Shown here: positions 1 to 52,789 of the stretch, piece after piece
Position numbering within the stretch: the first letter of the stretch is position 1
Layout of the letters: every line of letters starts with the position of its first letter
DNA from: Littorina saxatilis
Taxonomy: Eukaryota > Mollusca > Gastropoda > Littorinimorpha > Littorinidae
DNA: 64,000 bases
Assembly: GCF_037325665.1 (NCBI RefSeq)
Contig: NC_090261.1
Location: 24,321,148-24,385,147, forward strand
Direction: 5' to 3'
The notes under the pieces: model-generated
The model's input: the letters and a program-made list of their open reading frames with translations, nothing else
Databases searched by the model: none
Told to the model about the DNA's origin: nothing
Translations under genes and position numbers: made by a program

Positions 1-592
1 TCAGCGTGTTGCAGAGCCGCTGTAAAACTATGGTGGAGTCCAGCTGTAACGAACCTGGGTATAACGAAATCCCTCTTTTAACAAACTGCCATTGATTTCC
101 CGGCAGACAGCCTTCTATTTCTTACTTGTTACTTTCCGGCTTCATCGAACCTTTTGAACTCATTTGCATAACGAACCCCTCTTTTAACAAACACGTTTTC
201 ATCGCCCCAGAGCCGTTTTGTCTCTAAACGTCACAAGGCTATAGGTCTATGCTACAACGAACTGATGTCAATAATTGTCTCCAAAGACAAAAATACACAA
301 ACACAAGTGCACATCGCGTGATGAGCGAACTCTGAACAAACTAACAGCGGGACGTGCACGGAACAGATCGAACCAAAACCGAAAGTTGTGGTGACGTCAT
401 GACATTTTGCGATGTACGTCAGCGAAGCTCGTGCACATGTGGTCTGTCTTACTAAAAACAATGGCTGACGAACATGGTTTTGAAATCTGGAACTGTTTTT
501 TTGTTTTCTCCGATCCGTGACCGAGTGACGCAATTTAGAACCACGCGTTCGTTTGAATCAATACTCTCCTCAGGCAGTGAAGTCTCAATTGA
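1..592 (+). mobile_element. TA-type MITE with CAGTGG(A/G)(A/G)TCC end, truncated copy
   Basis: From ~33 this matches the left ~560 bases of the full copy at 17080-17949 almost base for base (TATAACGAA, CATTTGCATAACGAACCCCT and so on). It stops at ~592, where another repeat begins. Confidence 0.85.
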
Positions 593-903
593 CGCCACAC
601 GAAGGGAGATAAACGCGCAAAACACTGGAGAAGATAAGGAGCGTTGTGGACAGTGACCTTCTAAAAATAGTAACGGGAATATGGATTGACGCCACACGAA
701 GGAAGGGAGATAAACGCAAAACACTGGAGAAGATAAGGAAGAGTTACTGGGAATGGATGAACAGAAAAACCAAAATCGGTTCAGCGCTGCGCGCTGAGAG
801 CACGTGTTGAAAATTCTCATCGACCAGGTTGTGTCCGGGGTCTACCTGAATATGCCCACAAAATTTGAAGCAGATCCATCGAGAACTTTGGCCGTGCATC
901 GTG

Positions 904-952
<49 letters not shown>

Positions 953-1465
953 GCCATATATACATATATAGACTAGATGATTACCCGCTTCGCCGGATAC
1001 CGGCTTCGCCGGGAAGAAGTAGAGCCGAATACCAGGCTGCGCCTGGGACCCGGCTTTGCCGGGTGTACGCCGGCTTAGCCGGCGCACGAAGGAAAGGATA
1101 TAAACGCGCAAAACACTGGAGACCTTCTAAAAATAGTAACGTGCAGTGACCTTCTAAAAATAGTAACGTAGTAACGGGAATATGGATTGACGCCACACGG
1201 AGGAAGGGAGATAATCGCGGCTGAAAACACTGGAGAAGATAAGGAAAAGTTACTGGTAGTGGATCCCGACAACAACAAAAAAACACCCAAAAAAATCGGT
1301 TCAGCGCGCACAGCGCTGCGCGCTCAGAGCACGTGTTCAAATATCTCATCGATGAGGTTGTGTCCGGGGTGTAGCTGAATACGGTGTCCAAATTTGAAAA
1401 AGATCCACCGAGAACTTTGGCCGTGCATCGCGAACAGACAGACAGACAGACAGACACACAGACAC
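593..1465. repeat. Two partial copies of a CA-tailed dispersed repeat
   Basis: The blocks at ~660-950 and ~1085-1465 share GATTGACGCCACACGAAGG, ACACTGGAGAAGATAAGGA, AGAGCACGTGTT and GAGAACTTTGGCCGTGCATC. Each ends in a simple repeat, (CA)n at 905-951 and (GACA)n at 1435-1456. Nature unknown; possibly a non-autonomous DNA element. Confidence 0.75.
1000..1084. repeat. Four GC-rich hairpins with covarying stems
   Basis: Perfect hairpins at 1000-1012 (CCGGC-TTC-GCCGG), 1032-1046 (CCAGGC-TGC-GCCTGG), 1049-1063 (CCCGGC-TTT-GCCGGG) and 1068-1084 (CGCCGGC-TTA-GCCGGCG). All share a GGC-3 nt-GCC core, while the outer pairs change together. Confidence 0.9.
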
Positions 1466-1470
1466 TAGTC

Positions 1471-1471
<1 letters not shown>

Positions 1472-1513
<42 letters not shown>
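1472..1513. repeat. (TA)n microsatellite
   Basis: Uninterrupted TA dinucleotides. Downstream, 1514-1950, I see no gene or repeat; it is plain AT-rich sequence. Confidence 0.97.
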
Positions 1514-1515
<2 letters not shown>

Positions 1516-1950
1516 TGCCTTTAATCATGTATTTATCTGTTTACCTGATAATCTGTATAAAGACTAATTATGAGCCAAACTGATAAAACTTGAAAAGTAT
1601 CACATCGTATAAGTAGTTGTCAGTTTTTGAGTCGTGCAGAAAATGTTTAACAATTTCGTTCCTGTCTTATTGCTTTTTCCTCTGGGTTTCCAGCACTGCT
1701 AGCATGCAGTAGGTCTATTTGCTTCCTCTTCGAGACACTGAAGTGGATGCGTGAGGCTGTAGCCGTACGTCTTCCTGTTATCAGTCAGCTGATTCAATTG
1801 GTGACTGAATTTGCTGTGCATGTCCCTTGTTTACTGGTCATTGCTGTCATTGAGGAAGTTAAAAATGAAATCCTTCCCGTGTAAACAATCGTGTCGTCCA
1901 TCAAAAAATCCGGTTCAGGCTTTTACATAGGACTGAAATTGAAGAACGTC

Positions 1951-3246
1951 CCGGTGTAACACTGACTGACGAGAAAATTACTCCCACGAGATTTTTACTC
2001 CGGAGTAAACATTTCGTACGAAAAAGTTACTCCCTTTACGAAAAAAACACTCCCCCATTACACGAGAAAATGACTCCCCAAGACAGGTGAGTTCCGAGTA
2101 AACATTTCGTACAAAAATGTTACTCCCCTGACGAATAAATAACGAATAAATTACTTCACCCCAACACAAGCAATTTAACTTCCCATGCCAGGTGTACGAA
2201 ATTTGTACTCCCTTGTCCCCTGTTAGTCTTGGTGGTGGAAGGGGTGGAAGGAGGGTAGCGCGACATTCGGTGTGCGCGAGATCACTTATTGGCATTATCC
2301 CTTCACCCGCATCCCATTTTTGCGTACAAGATTTTTTCTGGAAGTAAAAACAAGTCGCGTAAGGCGAAAATACAATATTTAGTCAAGTAGCTGCCATTTT
2401 TCAGCAAGACCGTATACTCGTAGCATCGTCAGTCCACCGCTCATGGGAAAGGCAGTGAAATTGACAAGAAGAGCGGGGTAGTAGTTGCGCTAAGAAGGAT
2501 AGCACGCTTTTCTGTACCTCTCTTTGTTTTAACTTTCTGAGCGTGTTTTTAATCCAAACATATCATATCTATATGTTTTTGGAATCAGGAACCGACAAGG
2601 AATAAGATGAAAGTGTTTTTAAATTGATTTGGAACATTTAATTTTGATAATAATTTGTATATATTTAATTTTCAGAGCTTGTTTTTAATCCAAATATAAC
2701 ATATTTATATGTTTTTGGAATCAGCAAATGATGGAGAATAAGATAAACGTAAATTTGGATCGTTTTATAAATTTTTATTTTTTTTTACAATTTTCAGATT
2801 TTTAATGACCAAAGTCATTAATTAATTTTTAAGCCACCAAGCTGAAATGCAATACCGAAGTCCGGGCTTCGTCGAAGATTACTTGACCAAAATTTGAACC
2901 AATTTGGTTGAAAAATGAGGGCGTGACAGTGCCGCCTCAACTTTCACGAAAAGCCGGATATGACGTCATCAAAGACATTTATCAAAAAAATGAAAAAAAC
3001 GTATGGGGATTTCATACCCAGGAACTCTCATGTCAAATTTCATAAAGATCGGTCCAGTAGTTTAGTCTGAATCGCTCTACACACACACACACACAGACAC
3101 ACAGACACACACACACACACACGCACATACACCACGACCCTCGTTTCGATTCCCCTCGATGTTAAAATATTTAGTCAAAACTTGACTAAATATAAAAATG
3201 GGGAGTAAAAATTTCGTGGAGGGAGTAATTTTTTCGTGCCTTGGGG

Positions 3247-3250
<4 letters not shown>
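1951..3250. mobile_element. MITE with CCGGTGTAACAC ends, copy 1, split by a family A element
   Basis: Left part 1951-2350 and right part ~3198-3250 match the intact copy at 4074-4624; between them sits a family A repeat. The right end is lost in a (GT)n tract (3250-3337) and the N gap. Confidence 0.85.
2351..3197 (+). mobile_element. Family A fold-back repeat, copy 1
   Basis: Begins CAAGTCGCGTAAGGCGAAAA and ends with the palindrome TTTAGTCAA...TTGACTAAA. It contains two AT-rich sub-blocks with ATCATATCTATATGTTTTTGG-like sequence, GCCGGATATGACGTCATC and a CA/CAGA simple repeat. No coding potential seen. Nested in the MITE at 1951-3250. Confidence 0.88.

Positions 3251-3337
<87 letters not shown>
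3250..3337. repeat. (GT)n microsatellite at the gap edge
   Basis: Long GT run with a single interruption (cagt) near 3280, directly before the assembly gap. Confidence 0.97.
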
Positions 3338-3339
<2 letters not shown>

Positions 3340-3374
3340 GAATCACGAGTTTGCATGTTGACACTTGCCAGTCA

Positions 3375-3574
3375 NNNNNNNNNNNNNNNNNNNNNNNNNN
3401 NNNNNNNNNNNNNNNNNNNNNNNNNNNNNNNNNNNNNNNNNNNNNNNNNNNNNNNNNNNNNNNNNNNNNNNNNNNNNNNNNNNNNNNNNNNNNNNNNNNN
3501 NNNNNNNNNNNNNNNNNNNNNNNNNNNNNNNNNNNNNNNNNNNNNNNNNNNNNNNNNNNNNNNNNNNNNNNNNN
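3375..3574. other. Assembly gap (200 N)
   Basis: Exactly 200 unknown bases, the usual size of a scaffold gap of unknown length. The true sequence between the GT repeat and AACACAACAGG is missing. 3575-3837 after it shows no gene. Confidence 0.99.
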
Positions 3575-3839
3575 AACACAACAGGTGATCGATTTCATTA
3601 TTTTTTTTTTTAAATCATAGAAAACACACGGTCTGCCATCCTTAAAACACACATGTATCTTCTTTTCACCTTACCTGCATGGTCAGTGATTGTTCATTGT
3701 AACATAGATGCAGGTCAGTGACGACCTAGGAGCAGGCAGGAACTTCAGTAACAATCAAACTATTGGGGCAAGCCGGCCCATGAGCTAGGGGTAGAGAAAG
3801 GATTCAGGATCAGTCAAAACTGGGAAGTTGTAAAAAGTA

Positions 3840-4057
3840 CAGTGGAACCCCCCTTTCAGTTAAGACTTCAAGACAGACATGCAGACACACTGAGGGGTCC
3901 AAGTGAGTCTTAAAATGGAGGTAAATTAACAGAGCTTATTAACAGATCTAAAAAAAAAATATATTTAGTCAAAACTTGACTAAATATAAAAACCGAGGTC
4001 TGAAAAGGACAAACTCAGTCTTAACTAATATAATATCCTAAAGGAGGGCAACCACTG
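3840..4057. mobile_element. CAGTGGAACCCCC-ended MITE with a family A terminus inserted
   Basis: Starts CAGTGGAACCCCCCTTT after TA and ends GGGCAACCACTG before TA. Inside, at 3961-3990, is a lone copy of the family A terminal palindrome without the rest of that element. Confidence 0.8.
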
Positions 4058-4073
4058 TATGAGAAAACAACTG

Positions 4074-4624
4074 CCGGTGTAACACGAGAAAATTACTCCC
4101 ACGAGATTTTTACTCCGGAGTAAAAATTTCGTACGAAAATGTTACTCCCTTTACGAAAAAAGCACTCCCCCATTACACGAGAAAATTACTCCCCACGACA
4201 GGTGAGTTCCGAGTAAACATTTCGTACACAAATGTTACTCCCCTGACGAATAAAAAAAACGAATAAATTACTTCACCCTAACACGAGCAATTTAACTTCC
4301 CATGCCAGGTGTACGAAATTTTGACTCCCTTGTCCCCTGTTAGTCTTGGTGGTGGAATGAGTGGAGGGAGGCTAGCGCGACATTCGTTTGCGCGAGATCA
4401 CATATTGGCATTATCCCTTCGCCCGCATCCCATTTTCGCGTACGAGATTCAGTTTTACTGGAAGTGAAAAAAATGGGGAGTAAAAATTTCGTGGAGGGAG
4501 TAATTTTTTCGTGCCTTGGGGAGTTCTTTTCTCGTACGTAATGTGTACTCGGAGTAAGAATTTCGTACGAAATTTTTACTCCGGAGTACATTTTTCGTGG
4601 AGTAAAAATTTCGTGTTACACCGG
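4074..4624. mobile_element. MITE with CCGGTGTAACACG ends, copy 2, intact
   Basis: 551 bp. Terminal inverted repeats CCGGTGTAACACG / CGTGTTACACCGG, followed inward by many GGAGTAAAAATTTCGT-like repeats in both directions, so most of the element can fold on itself. Confidence 0.88.
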
Positions 4625-4676
4625 TCACGAGCGCTTGAGGAGAAAACAGAAGAAAATCTCAATAACAAATCGAGAA

Positions 4677-5546
4677 CAAGTCGCAGAGTAAGGCGAAATT
4701 ACTACATTTAGTCAAGCTGTGGAACTCACAGAATGAAACTGAACGCACTGCATTTTTTCACAATGACCGTAGTCCGCCGCTTGTGCAAAACGGAGTGAAC
4801 TGACGAGCCTGTTTAGCGCGGCAGTAGTGGTTTCGCTGTGCTGCATAGCACGCTTTTCTGTGCCTCTCTTCGTTTTAACTTTCTGAGCGTGTTTAATCCT
4901 AACATATCATATCTATATGTTTTTGGAATCAGGAACAGACAAGGAATAAGATGCAATTGTTTTTAAATCGATTTCGGAAATTTAATTTTGATCATAATTT
5001 TTATATTTTTAATTTTCAGAGATTGTTTTTAATCCAAATATAACATATTTATATGTTTTTGGAATCAGGAAATGATGTAGAATAAGATGAACGTAAATTT
5101 GGATCGTTTTATATAAAAAAATATGTATTACAATTTTCAGATTTTTAATGACCAGTCATCAATTAATTTTTAAGCCACCAAGCTGAAATGCAATAACGAA
5201 GTCCGGCCTTCGTCAAAGATTGCTTTACAAAACTTTCAATCAATTTGATTGAAAAATGAGGGTGTGACAGTGCCGCCTCAACTTTTACAAAAAGCCGGAT
5301 ATGACGTCATCAAAGACATTTATCGAAAAAATGAAAAACACGTCAGGGGATATCATACCCAGGAACTCTCATGTAAAATTTCATAAAGATCGGTCCAGTA
5401 GTTTACTCAGAATCGCTCTACACACACAAGACACACACACACGCACACACACAACCACACACAGACAGGCACACATACACCACGACCCTCGTCTCGATTC
5501 CCCCTCTATGTTAAAACATTTAGTCAAAACTTGACTAAATGTAAAA
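4677..5546 (+). mobile_element. Family A fold-back repeat, copy 2
   Basis: Same order as copy 1: CAAGTCGC...AAGGCGAAA start, two ATATGTTTTTGGAATCAGG blocks, CGGATATGACGTCATC, a CA-rich tract (5420-5485) and the terminal TTTAGTCAA...TTGACTAAA palindrome. 5547-5890 beyond it shows no feature. Confidence 0.88.
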
Positions 5547-5890
5547 AGGAACTAATTTGATAGCAAAACGAGGAAAAATACTGGAGTGGTGATCAAATTA
5601 ACCGTCCACTCTGGGAACGAGGAAACTACTCAGTTTGTACAAATATGAGGCCCAACAAACGGCTATGCAAGCAGCCCGAATAACGACAAATCTGGTCATT
5701 AATGAATCGGCATTTGACTGTGGACGGAAAGTAAATGTGTTGAACATAAGAACTGTTTTGAGTTCATTCGTTTCGAAGTGTTCTTCTTCCTCATGACGTG
5801 TGTGTATCGAGTCATTCATGTTCACTTGTTTCAGTTATGTCTAGTCAGTATGGCTATTTTTTTCAATTTCTTTGACCATGTCGAATTCTT

Positions 5891-6726
5891 TTTTACATTT
5901 AGTCAAGTTTTGACTAAATGTTTTAACGTAGAGGGGGGAATCGAGACGAGGGTCGTGGTGTATGTGTGTATGTGTGTCTCTGTGTGTGTGTGTGTGTAGA
6001 GCGATTCAGAGAAAACTACTTAACCGATCTTCATGAAACTTGACATGAGAGATCCTGAGTATGGTATCTCCAGACGTCATATCCGGCTTTTCGTGAAAGT
6101 TGAGGCGGCACTGTCACGCTCTCATTTTTCAACCAAATTGGTTGAAATTTTGGTCAAGTAATCTTCGACGAAGCCCGGACTTTGGTATTGTATTTCAGCT
6201 TGGAGGCTTAAAAATGAATTAATGAGTTTGCTCATTAAAGTTGTCATTAAAATCGATTTTTCGCAAACAGACTTAAAATTGATTGCATCGTATTCTTCAT
6301 CATATTCTGAATCTAAAAATATATACATATGTCATGTTTACTCTTAAAATGTGATCACAATTAACGAAAATAGATTAATTAGTCTTACGATAAAAATTTA
6401 AGAAATCGATCCAAAAATGATTTCATCTTATTCTTTATCATTTCCTGATTCCACAAACATATAGATATGATAGGTTGTATTCAAAACAAGCTCAGAAAGT
6501 TAACAAGAACACCGAAAAGGGCGCTTTCCTGCTTAGCACAATACGCTACCGCGCTATTCTGGCGTGTTAATTTCACTGCGTTTTGCACGTGGAAGGTGAG
6601 CGATTTCCTTCTCGCGGGGATTGACGAAGCTGTACTGTCTTTGTGAAAAACTACAGTGCGTTCAGTTTCATTCCGTGAGTTCGACAGCTTGACTAATTGT
6701 AGTAATTTCGCCTTACGCGACTTGTT
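5891..6726 (-). mobile_element. Family A fold-back repeat, copy 3 (inverted)
   Basis: Opposite orientation to copies 1, 2 and 5: palindrome at the left, TTACGCGACTTG at the right. It abuts copy 4 with about one base between. Confidence 0.87.
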
Positions 6727-6727
6727 C

Positions 6728-7632
6728 TTTTTATATTTAGTCAAGTTTTGACTAAATGTTTTAACATAGAGGGGGAATCGAGACGAGGGTCGTGGTGTAT
6801 GTGTGTCTGTGTGTGTGTCTGTGTGTGTGTGTAGAGCGATTCAGACTAAACTACTGGACCGATCTTTATGAAATTTTACATGAGAGTTCCTGGGTATGAT
6901 ATCCCCAGATGTGTTTTTCATTTTTTGGATTAATGTCTTTGATGACGTCATATCCGGCTTTTTGTAAAATTTGAGGCGGCACTGTCACACCCTCATTTTT
7001 CAATAAAATTGATTGAAATTTTGGCCAAGCAATCTTCGACGAAAGCCGGACTTCGGTATTGCATTTCAGCTTGGAGGCTTAAAAATTAATTAATGACTTT
7101 GGTCATTAAAAATCTGAAAATTGTAATTAAAATTATTTTTTTATAAAACGATCCAAAATTACGTTCATCTTATTCTTCATCATTTTCTGATTCCAAAAAC
7201 ATATAAATATGTTATATTCGGATTAAAAACAAGCTCTGAAAATTAAAAATATAAAAATTATGATTAAAATAAAATGTCCGAAATCGATTTAAAAACAATT
7301 GCATCTTATTCTTTGTCGGTTCCTGATTCCAAAAACATATAGATATGATATGTTTGGATTAAAAACACGCTCAGAAAGTTAAAACGAAGAGAGGTACAGA
7401 AAAGCGTGCTATCCCGCTCAGCGCGACCACTACCGCACTATTCTGGCTTGTCGATTTCACTGCCTTTGCCACGAGCGGTGGACTGACGAAACTACGAGTA
7501 TGCGGTCTTGGTGAAACGATGCAGTGCGTTCAGTTTCATTCTGTGAGTTTGACAGCTTGACTAAATCATAGACCTATAATATGGGTAGGTCCCTGACTAT
7601 AAATGTAGTAATTTCGCCTTACGCGACTTGTT
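6728..7632 (-). mobile_element. Family A fold-back repeat, copy 4 (inverted)
   Basis: Directly follows copy 3 in the same orientation. It carries a ~35-base insertion (CATAGACCTATAATATGGG...) at ~7566-7604 near its CGCCTTACGCGACTTG end. 7633-7920 holds no gene. Confidence 0.87.
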
Positions 7633-7924
7633 TTAATTTGCCACCCCAAAACGCACACCCACACACACTTACTAAAATACATCAAAAACTGAAGAGAAAA
7701 TCATTAGTGATGCTCAGCATTTCTCACACTTGCATGCACAAGCAGAAGCAACAGCCGACCCACCAATCCTAATATCGCTGACAATCAAAATGATAATGAT
7801 GTGTGTGGTCAGAACAAACACCGCTCACTTGTTTTCCCTTTGGTCACAGAAGCAGCTGTGGAAACGACGTGTCCTTCCATTTCTGCGCTGGCTTTGCCGC
7901 TTCTCTTGTAATTTGCTCAGGATC

Positions 7925-8430
7925 ACAGAACGTTCGACTGATTCTCCCAGACTCCGTGGCTTGATTCACCCCCACCCCCCCCCCCCCCCCCCCCCTTTCC
8001 AGTTTTTTTTCTTCTTTTCTTTCTAAGTTTCTGTCTTCTATTTCCTCTCTTTCCTGCTGAGACGATGTTTTCCAGTGTGTCGGGTTCTGTGTGGCTTGAT
8101 ACCCCACTTCTCTCCAACTGTATCTTCTCTTCAGTGACTTCTGTTCCTTCCTTTCCTTTTCTGTTGAGATGGCTTTCCTCGGAATTTATAAGACTTATCT
8201 TTCTGTCTTCTCCAATATATGTGTTCTGTTTCTTTTATTTTTTATTCCTGCAAAGATGCTTTCCTCAGACTCTGAGGCTTGATACCACAACCCCCAATTT
8301 GTTTTCTACTCTATTTTATATGAGATGTTTTCCATTTTCTCGAACTCTGCAAGGCTCGATTCCCACTCAGTTTTTCTCTTCTGTTCCTTCCTTCACTGCA
8401 GAGATGTTTTTCTTGATAGGGAATTGGGCT
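7925..8430. repeat. Degenerate ~95-bp minisatellite, pyrimidine-rich
   Basis: About five diverged units of the type TGCTGAGATG-TTTCC-CAGACTCTG-GGCTTGAT. A poly-C run lies at 7969-7995. Apparent open frames here are composition artefacts. Confidence 0.6.
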
Positions 8431-8594
8431 GCTGATTGTTGGTATCAGCTGGAATAATGTGCGAGGAAATGGGAGATCTTTCCTTCATTGCTGGTTTTGG
8501 TTACAGTGAAAACAGGCCGAGACACCCACTTTACTTCTACTTGATGGTGTCAGAACGAGAAAGTGGTGGAGAAAAAAAGGAGAGAGATGGCGGG

Positions 8595-8690
8595 TGAGAG
8601 AAAAATGTGTGTGTGTAACGTGTGTGTGTGTGTGTGTGTATGCGAGCGTGTGTCTGTCTGTTTGTGTCTGTCTATCTGTCCTTTCATATG
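8595..8690. repeat. (GT)n/(GTCT)n microsatellite
   Basis: Alternating GT runs and GTCTGTCT tracts. Around it, 8431-9033, I see no gene. Confidence 0.9.
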
Positions 8691-9044
8691 CGTAGGGCAC
8701 GGAGAAAGATTGCCCAGAAATATAAAGAAAATTAGAGAAACAAAAACCAAGCCACAGTCCCTCATATCACCATTATCATAATGTTTTTTTATTCAAGCAA
8801 AATATTGCGTTGTATGAACAGCTTTCAAAAACAATCCTGCAATCAATTACTTATCTTTTCAGTTCTTCCCTTCCCGTGATGCTCTCGCCATAAACACTTT
8901 GTTTTTGGAATAATTAATGTATGAAAAAACGCAAAAAGTATTTTCAAAACGTGAAAAAGAAAAATGCAAAATACAAACACAGCAAGAAAAGGCAGCTTTA
9001 AAAAAAAAATCATATTTCTGAATATGCATCATTGTCACTGAAAG

Positions 9045-9103
9045 CCGTCGCGATATAACCTTCGGGGTTGAAAACGACGTTAAACACCAAATAAAGAAAG
9101 TCA
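9045..9103 (-). mobile_element. 5'-truncated retroposon of the (AAAG)-tailed family
   Basis: Holds only the last ~59 bases (CCGTCGCGATATAACC ... AAACACCAAATAAAGAAA) of the element seen whole at 49520-49916, flanked by the target duplication GTCACTGAAAG (9034-9044, 9104-9114). As written the tail is at the right, so the copy reads on the plus strand; the strand field reflects its opposite orientation to the 49.5-kb sequence as displayed. Such truncation is typical of LINE-driven copying. Confidence 0.8.
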
Positions 9104-9178
9104 GTCACTGAAAGGCATATCAACATGAATTGTAAAAAGACTCTTTTCACAGCACAGATTTGATGTGCATTAAGAGGA

Positions 9179-9200
9179 GGGGGGGGGGGGGGGGCGCGCG
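9179..9200. repeat. Poly-G/GC run
   Basis: A G homopolymer followed by CGCGCGCG. Likely unstable in copying and assembly. 9201-9494 is AT-rich without features. Confidence 0.9.
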
Positions 9201-9494
9201 CGGAGAACACCAAAAGCCGTAGACTCTCAACAATCAAATTCAAATATCCACATACATATAAATGCCTTCAAATATAACAGCGCAAAAAAGGTCAGACTGA
9301 TTACAATTATCAAAAATGGTTAAAAACATAAAATAAAAAAATAGAACAAAAAATACTGAAGAGCATCATAATAATATATTGTGCAGAGCATATGTGTCCT
9401 ACAATTATAAAGACAGGCATATTTTCTCTTCTCAAAATGAACATCCTTTCAAGTTTTCACTCAGTTCCTAGTTTCAAATACAAACAAAAAACAA

Positions 9495-10241
9495 CAAGTC
9501 GCGTAAGGCGAAAATACAACATTTAGTCAAGTAGCTGTCGAACTGACAGAATGAAACTGAACGCAATGCAACGCAGCAAGACCGTATACTCGTAGCATCG
9601 TCAGTCCACCGCTCATGGCAAAGGCAGTGAAATTGACAAGAAGAGCGGGGTAGTAGTTGCGCTGAGAAGGATAGCACGCTTTCCTGTACCTCTCTTCGTT
9701 TTAACTTTCTGAGCGTGTTTTTAATCCAAACATATCATATCTATATGGTTATGGAATCAGGAAGCGACAAGGAATAAGATGAAAGTGTTTTTAAATTGAT
9801 TTCGATAATTTAATTTTGATAATAATTTTTATATTTTTAATTTTCAGAGCTTGTTTTTAATCCAAATATAACATATTTATATGTTTTTGGAATCAGAAAA
9901 TGATGGAGAATAAGATGAACGTAAATTTGGATCGTTTTTACAATTTTCAGATTTTTAATGACCAAAGTCATTAATTAATTTTTAAGCCACCAAGCTGAAA
10001 TGCAATACCGAAGTCCGGGCTTCGTCGGAGATTACTTGACCAAAATTTCAACCAATTTGGTTGAAAAATGAGAGCGTGACAGTGCCGCCTCAACTTTCAC
10101 GAAAAGCCGGATATGACGTCATCAAAGACATTTATCAAAAAAATGAAAAAAACGTCTGAGGATATCATACCCAGGAACTCTCATGTCAAATTTCATAAAG
10201 ATCGGTCCAGTAGTTTAGTCTGAATCGCTCTACACACACAC

Positions 10242-10280
<39 letters not shown>

Positions 10281-10367
10281 CACACACACACACATACACC
10301 ACGACCCTCGTCTCGATTCCCCCCTCTACGTTAAAACATTTAGTCAAAACTTGACTAAATGTAAAAA
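9495..10367 (+). mobile_element. Family A fold-back repeat, copy 5
   Basis: Complete copy in the same orientation as copies 1 and 2, with an expanded (CAGA)n tract at ~10240-10280 before the terminal palindrome. 10368-10822 holds no recognisable gene. Confidence 0.88.
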
Positions 10368-10822
10368 ACACCAGAATATTAAACCAGCATTTGTTTAGCA
10401 TCACAATCATTTTAAATGTTTAATTGTATGACACACACAAATATATTGGTCATCAAATATCAGAGATAATCAACATGTGTAATAAATGAACGCTTTTTTA
10501 AAATTTCACTCCTACTGGCACTCCAATGTTGTAACATGACCTGATTGGTGGAAAACAGTTTTCTTTCCCACGTTAGTTTATTTTTTATCTTTTATAAAGA
10601 ATACTAACAGATCTGTACATGTACTCACATGCTTTTCTTTATTCTAAACCACAACATTCATCTGCCTGAAAGATACATCAACCATGCAGTTTAGCACACC
10701 AATTTCTTGTATTCACATAAGTACTTGAACACATCACAAAATAGATGTAATACAACAAGCACTTGGTGTAACGAATGCAGTTTTCACAATGATACACTGC
10801 TCCCATCAGTGTAAAGATGCTA

Positions 10823-11001
10823 CAGTGGTACCTGCCATAAAAGGACACCCTTAGGACCAGCTGAAAGTGTCTACAATGCAGGCCATCTTTTTCATAGCAG
10901 GTACATTATTTTAGTCATGATTGTACACTAAAGGAAAGGAAAAGGTGTTCTTTAGGTGATAGTCCTCTCATCACAAGAGCCTCTCATTGCAGGCACCCCT
11001 G
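10823..11001. mobile_element. Small TA-flanked MITE (CAGTGGTACCTGCC ends)
   Basis: CAGTGGTACCTGCCATAAAA at the left and CATTGCAGGCACCCCTG at the right are imperfect inverted repeats beside TA. Lies just 3' of the MTHFD1 stop codon. Confidence 0.7.
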
Positions 11002-11202
11002 TATATGAAATTATTTTGCACTAAAGTCTCGGGTCTGAATAGAAAAGTAAAACCATACTCTGAAACAAAAACTGTTTGGCCTCCACATCGAAAAGAAGGC
11101 ATCATACATACCACATTACCTCAGTTTTTCAAAAATACCATTTTAATACCAATCTTTACCAGCAAGCACTTTCCATACAAAATTCAGTTTTTCTGTTGTA
11201 GC

Positions 11203-52789
<41,587 letters not shown>

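Noticed and set aside
744-1149. Open frames over the CA repeat
   Set aside because: They are runs of Cys-Val or Thr-His from microsatellites.
3241-3652. Open frames across the N gap
   Set aside because: They consist of unknown residues and a GT repeat.
8065-8457. 130-residue frame
   Set aside because: Pyrimidine-rich degenerate minisatellite; the Phe/Ser/Leu composition is that of low-complexity DNA, with no homologue recognised.
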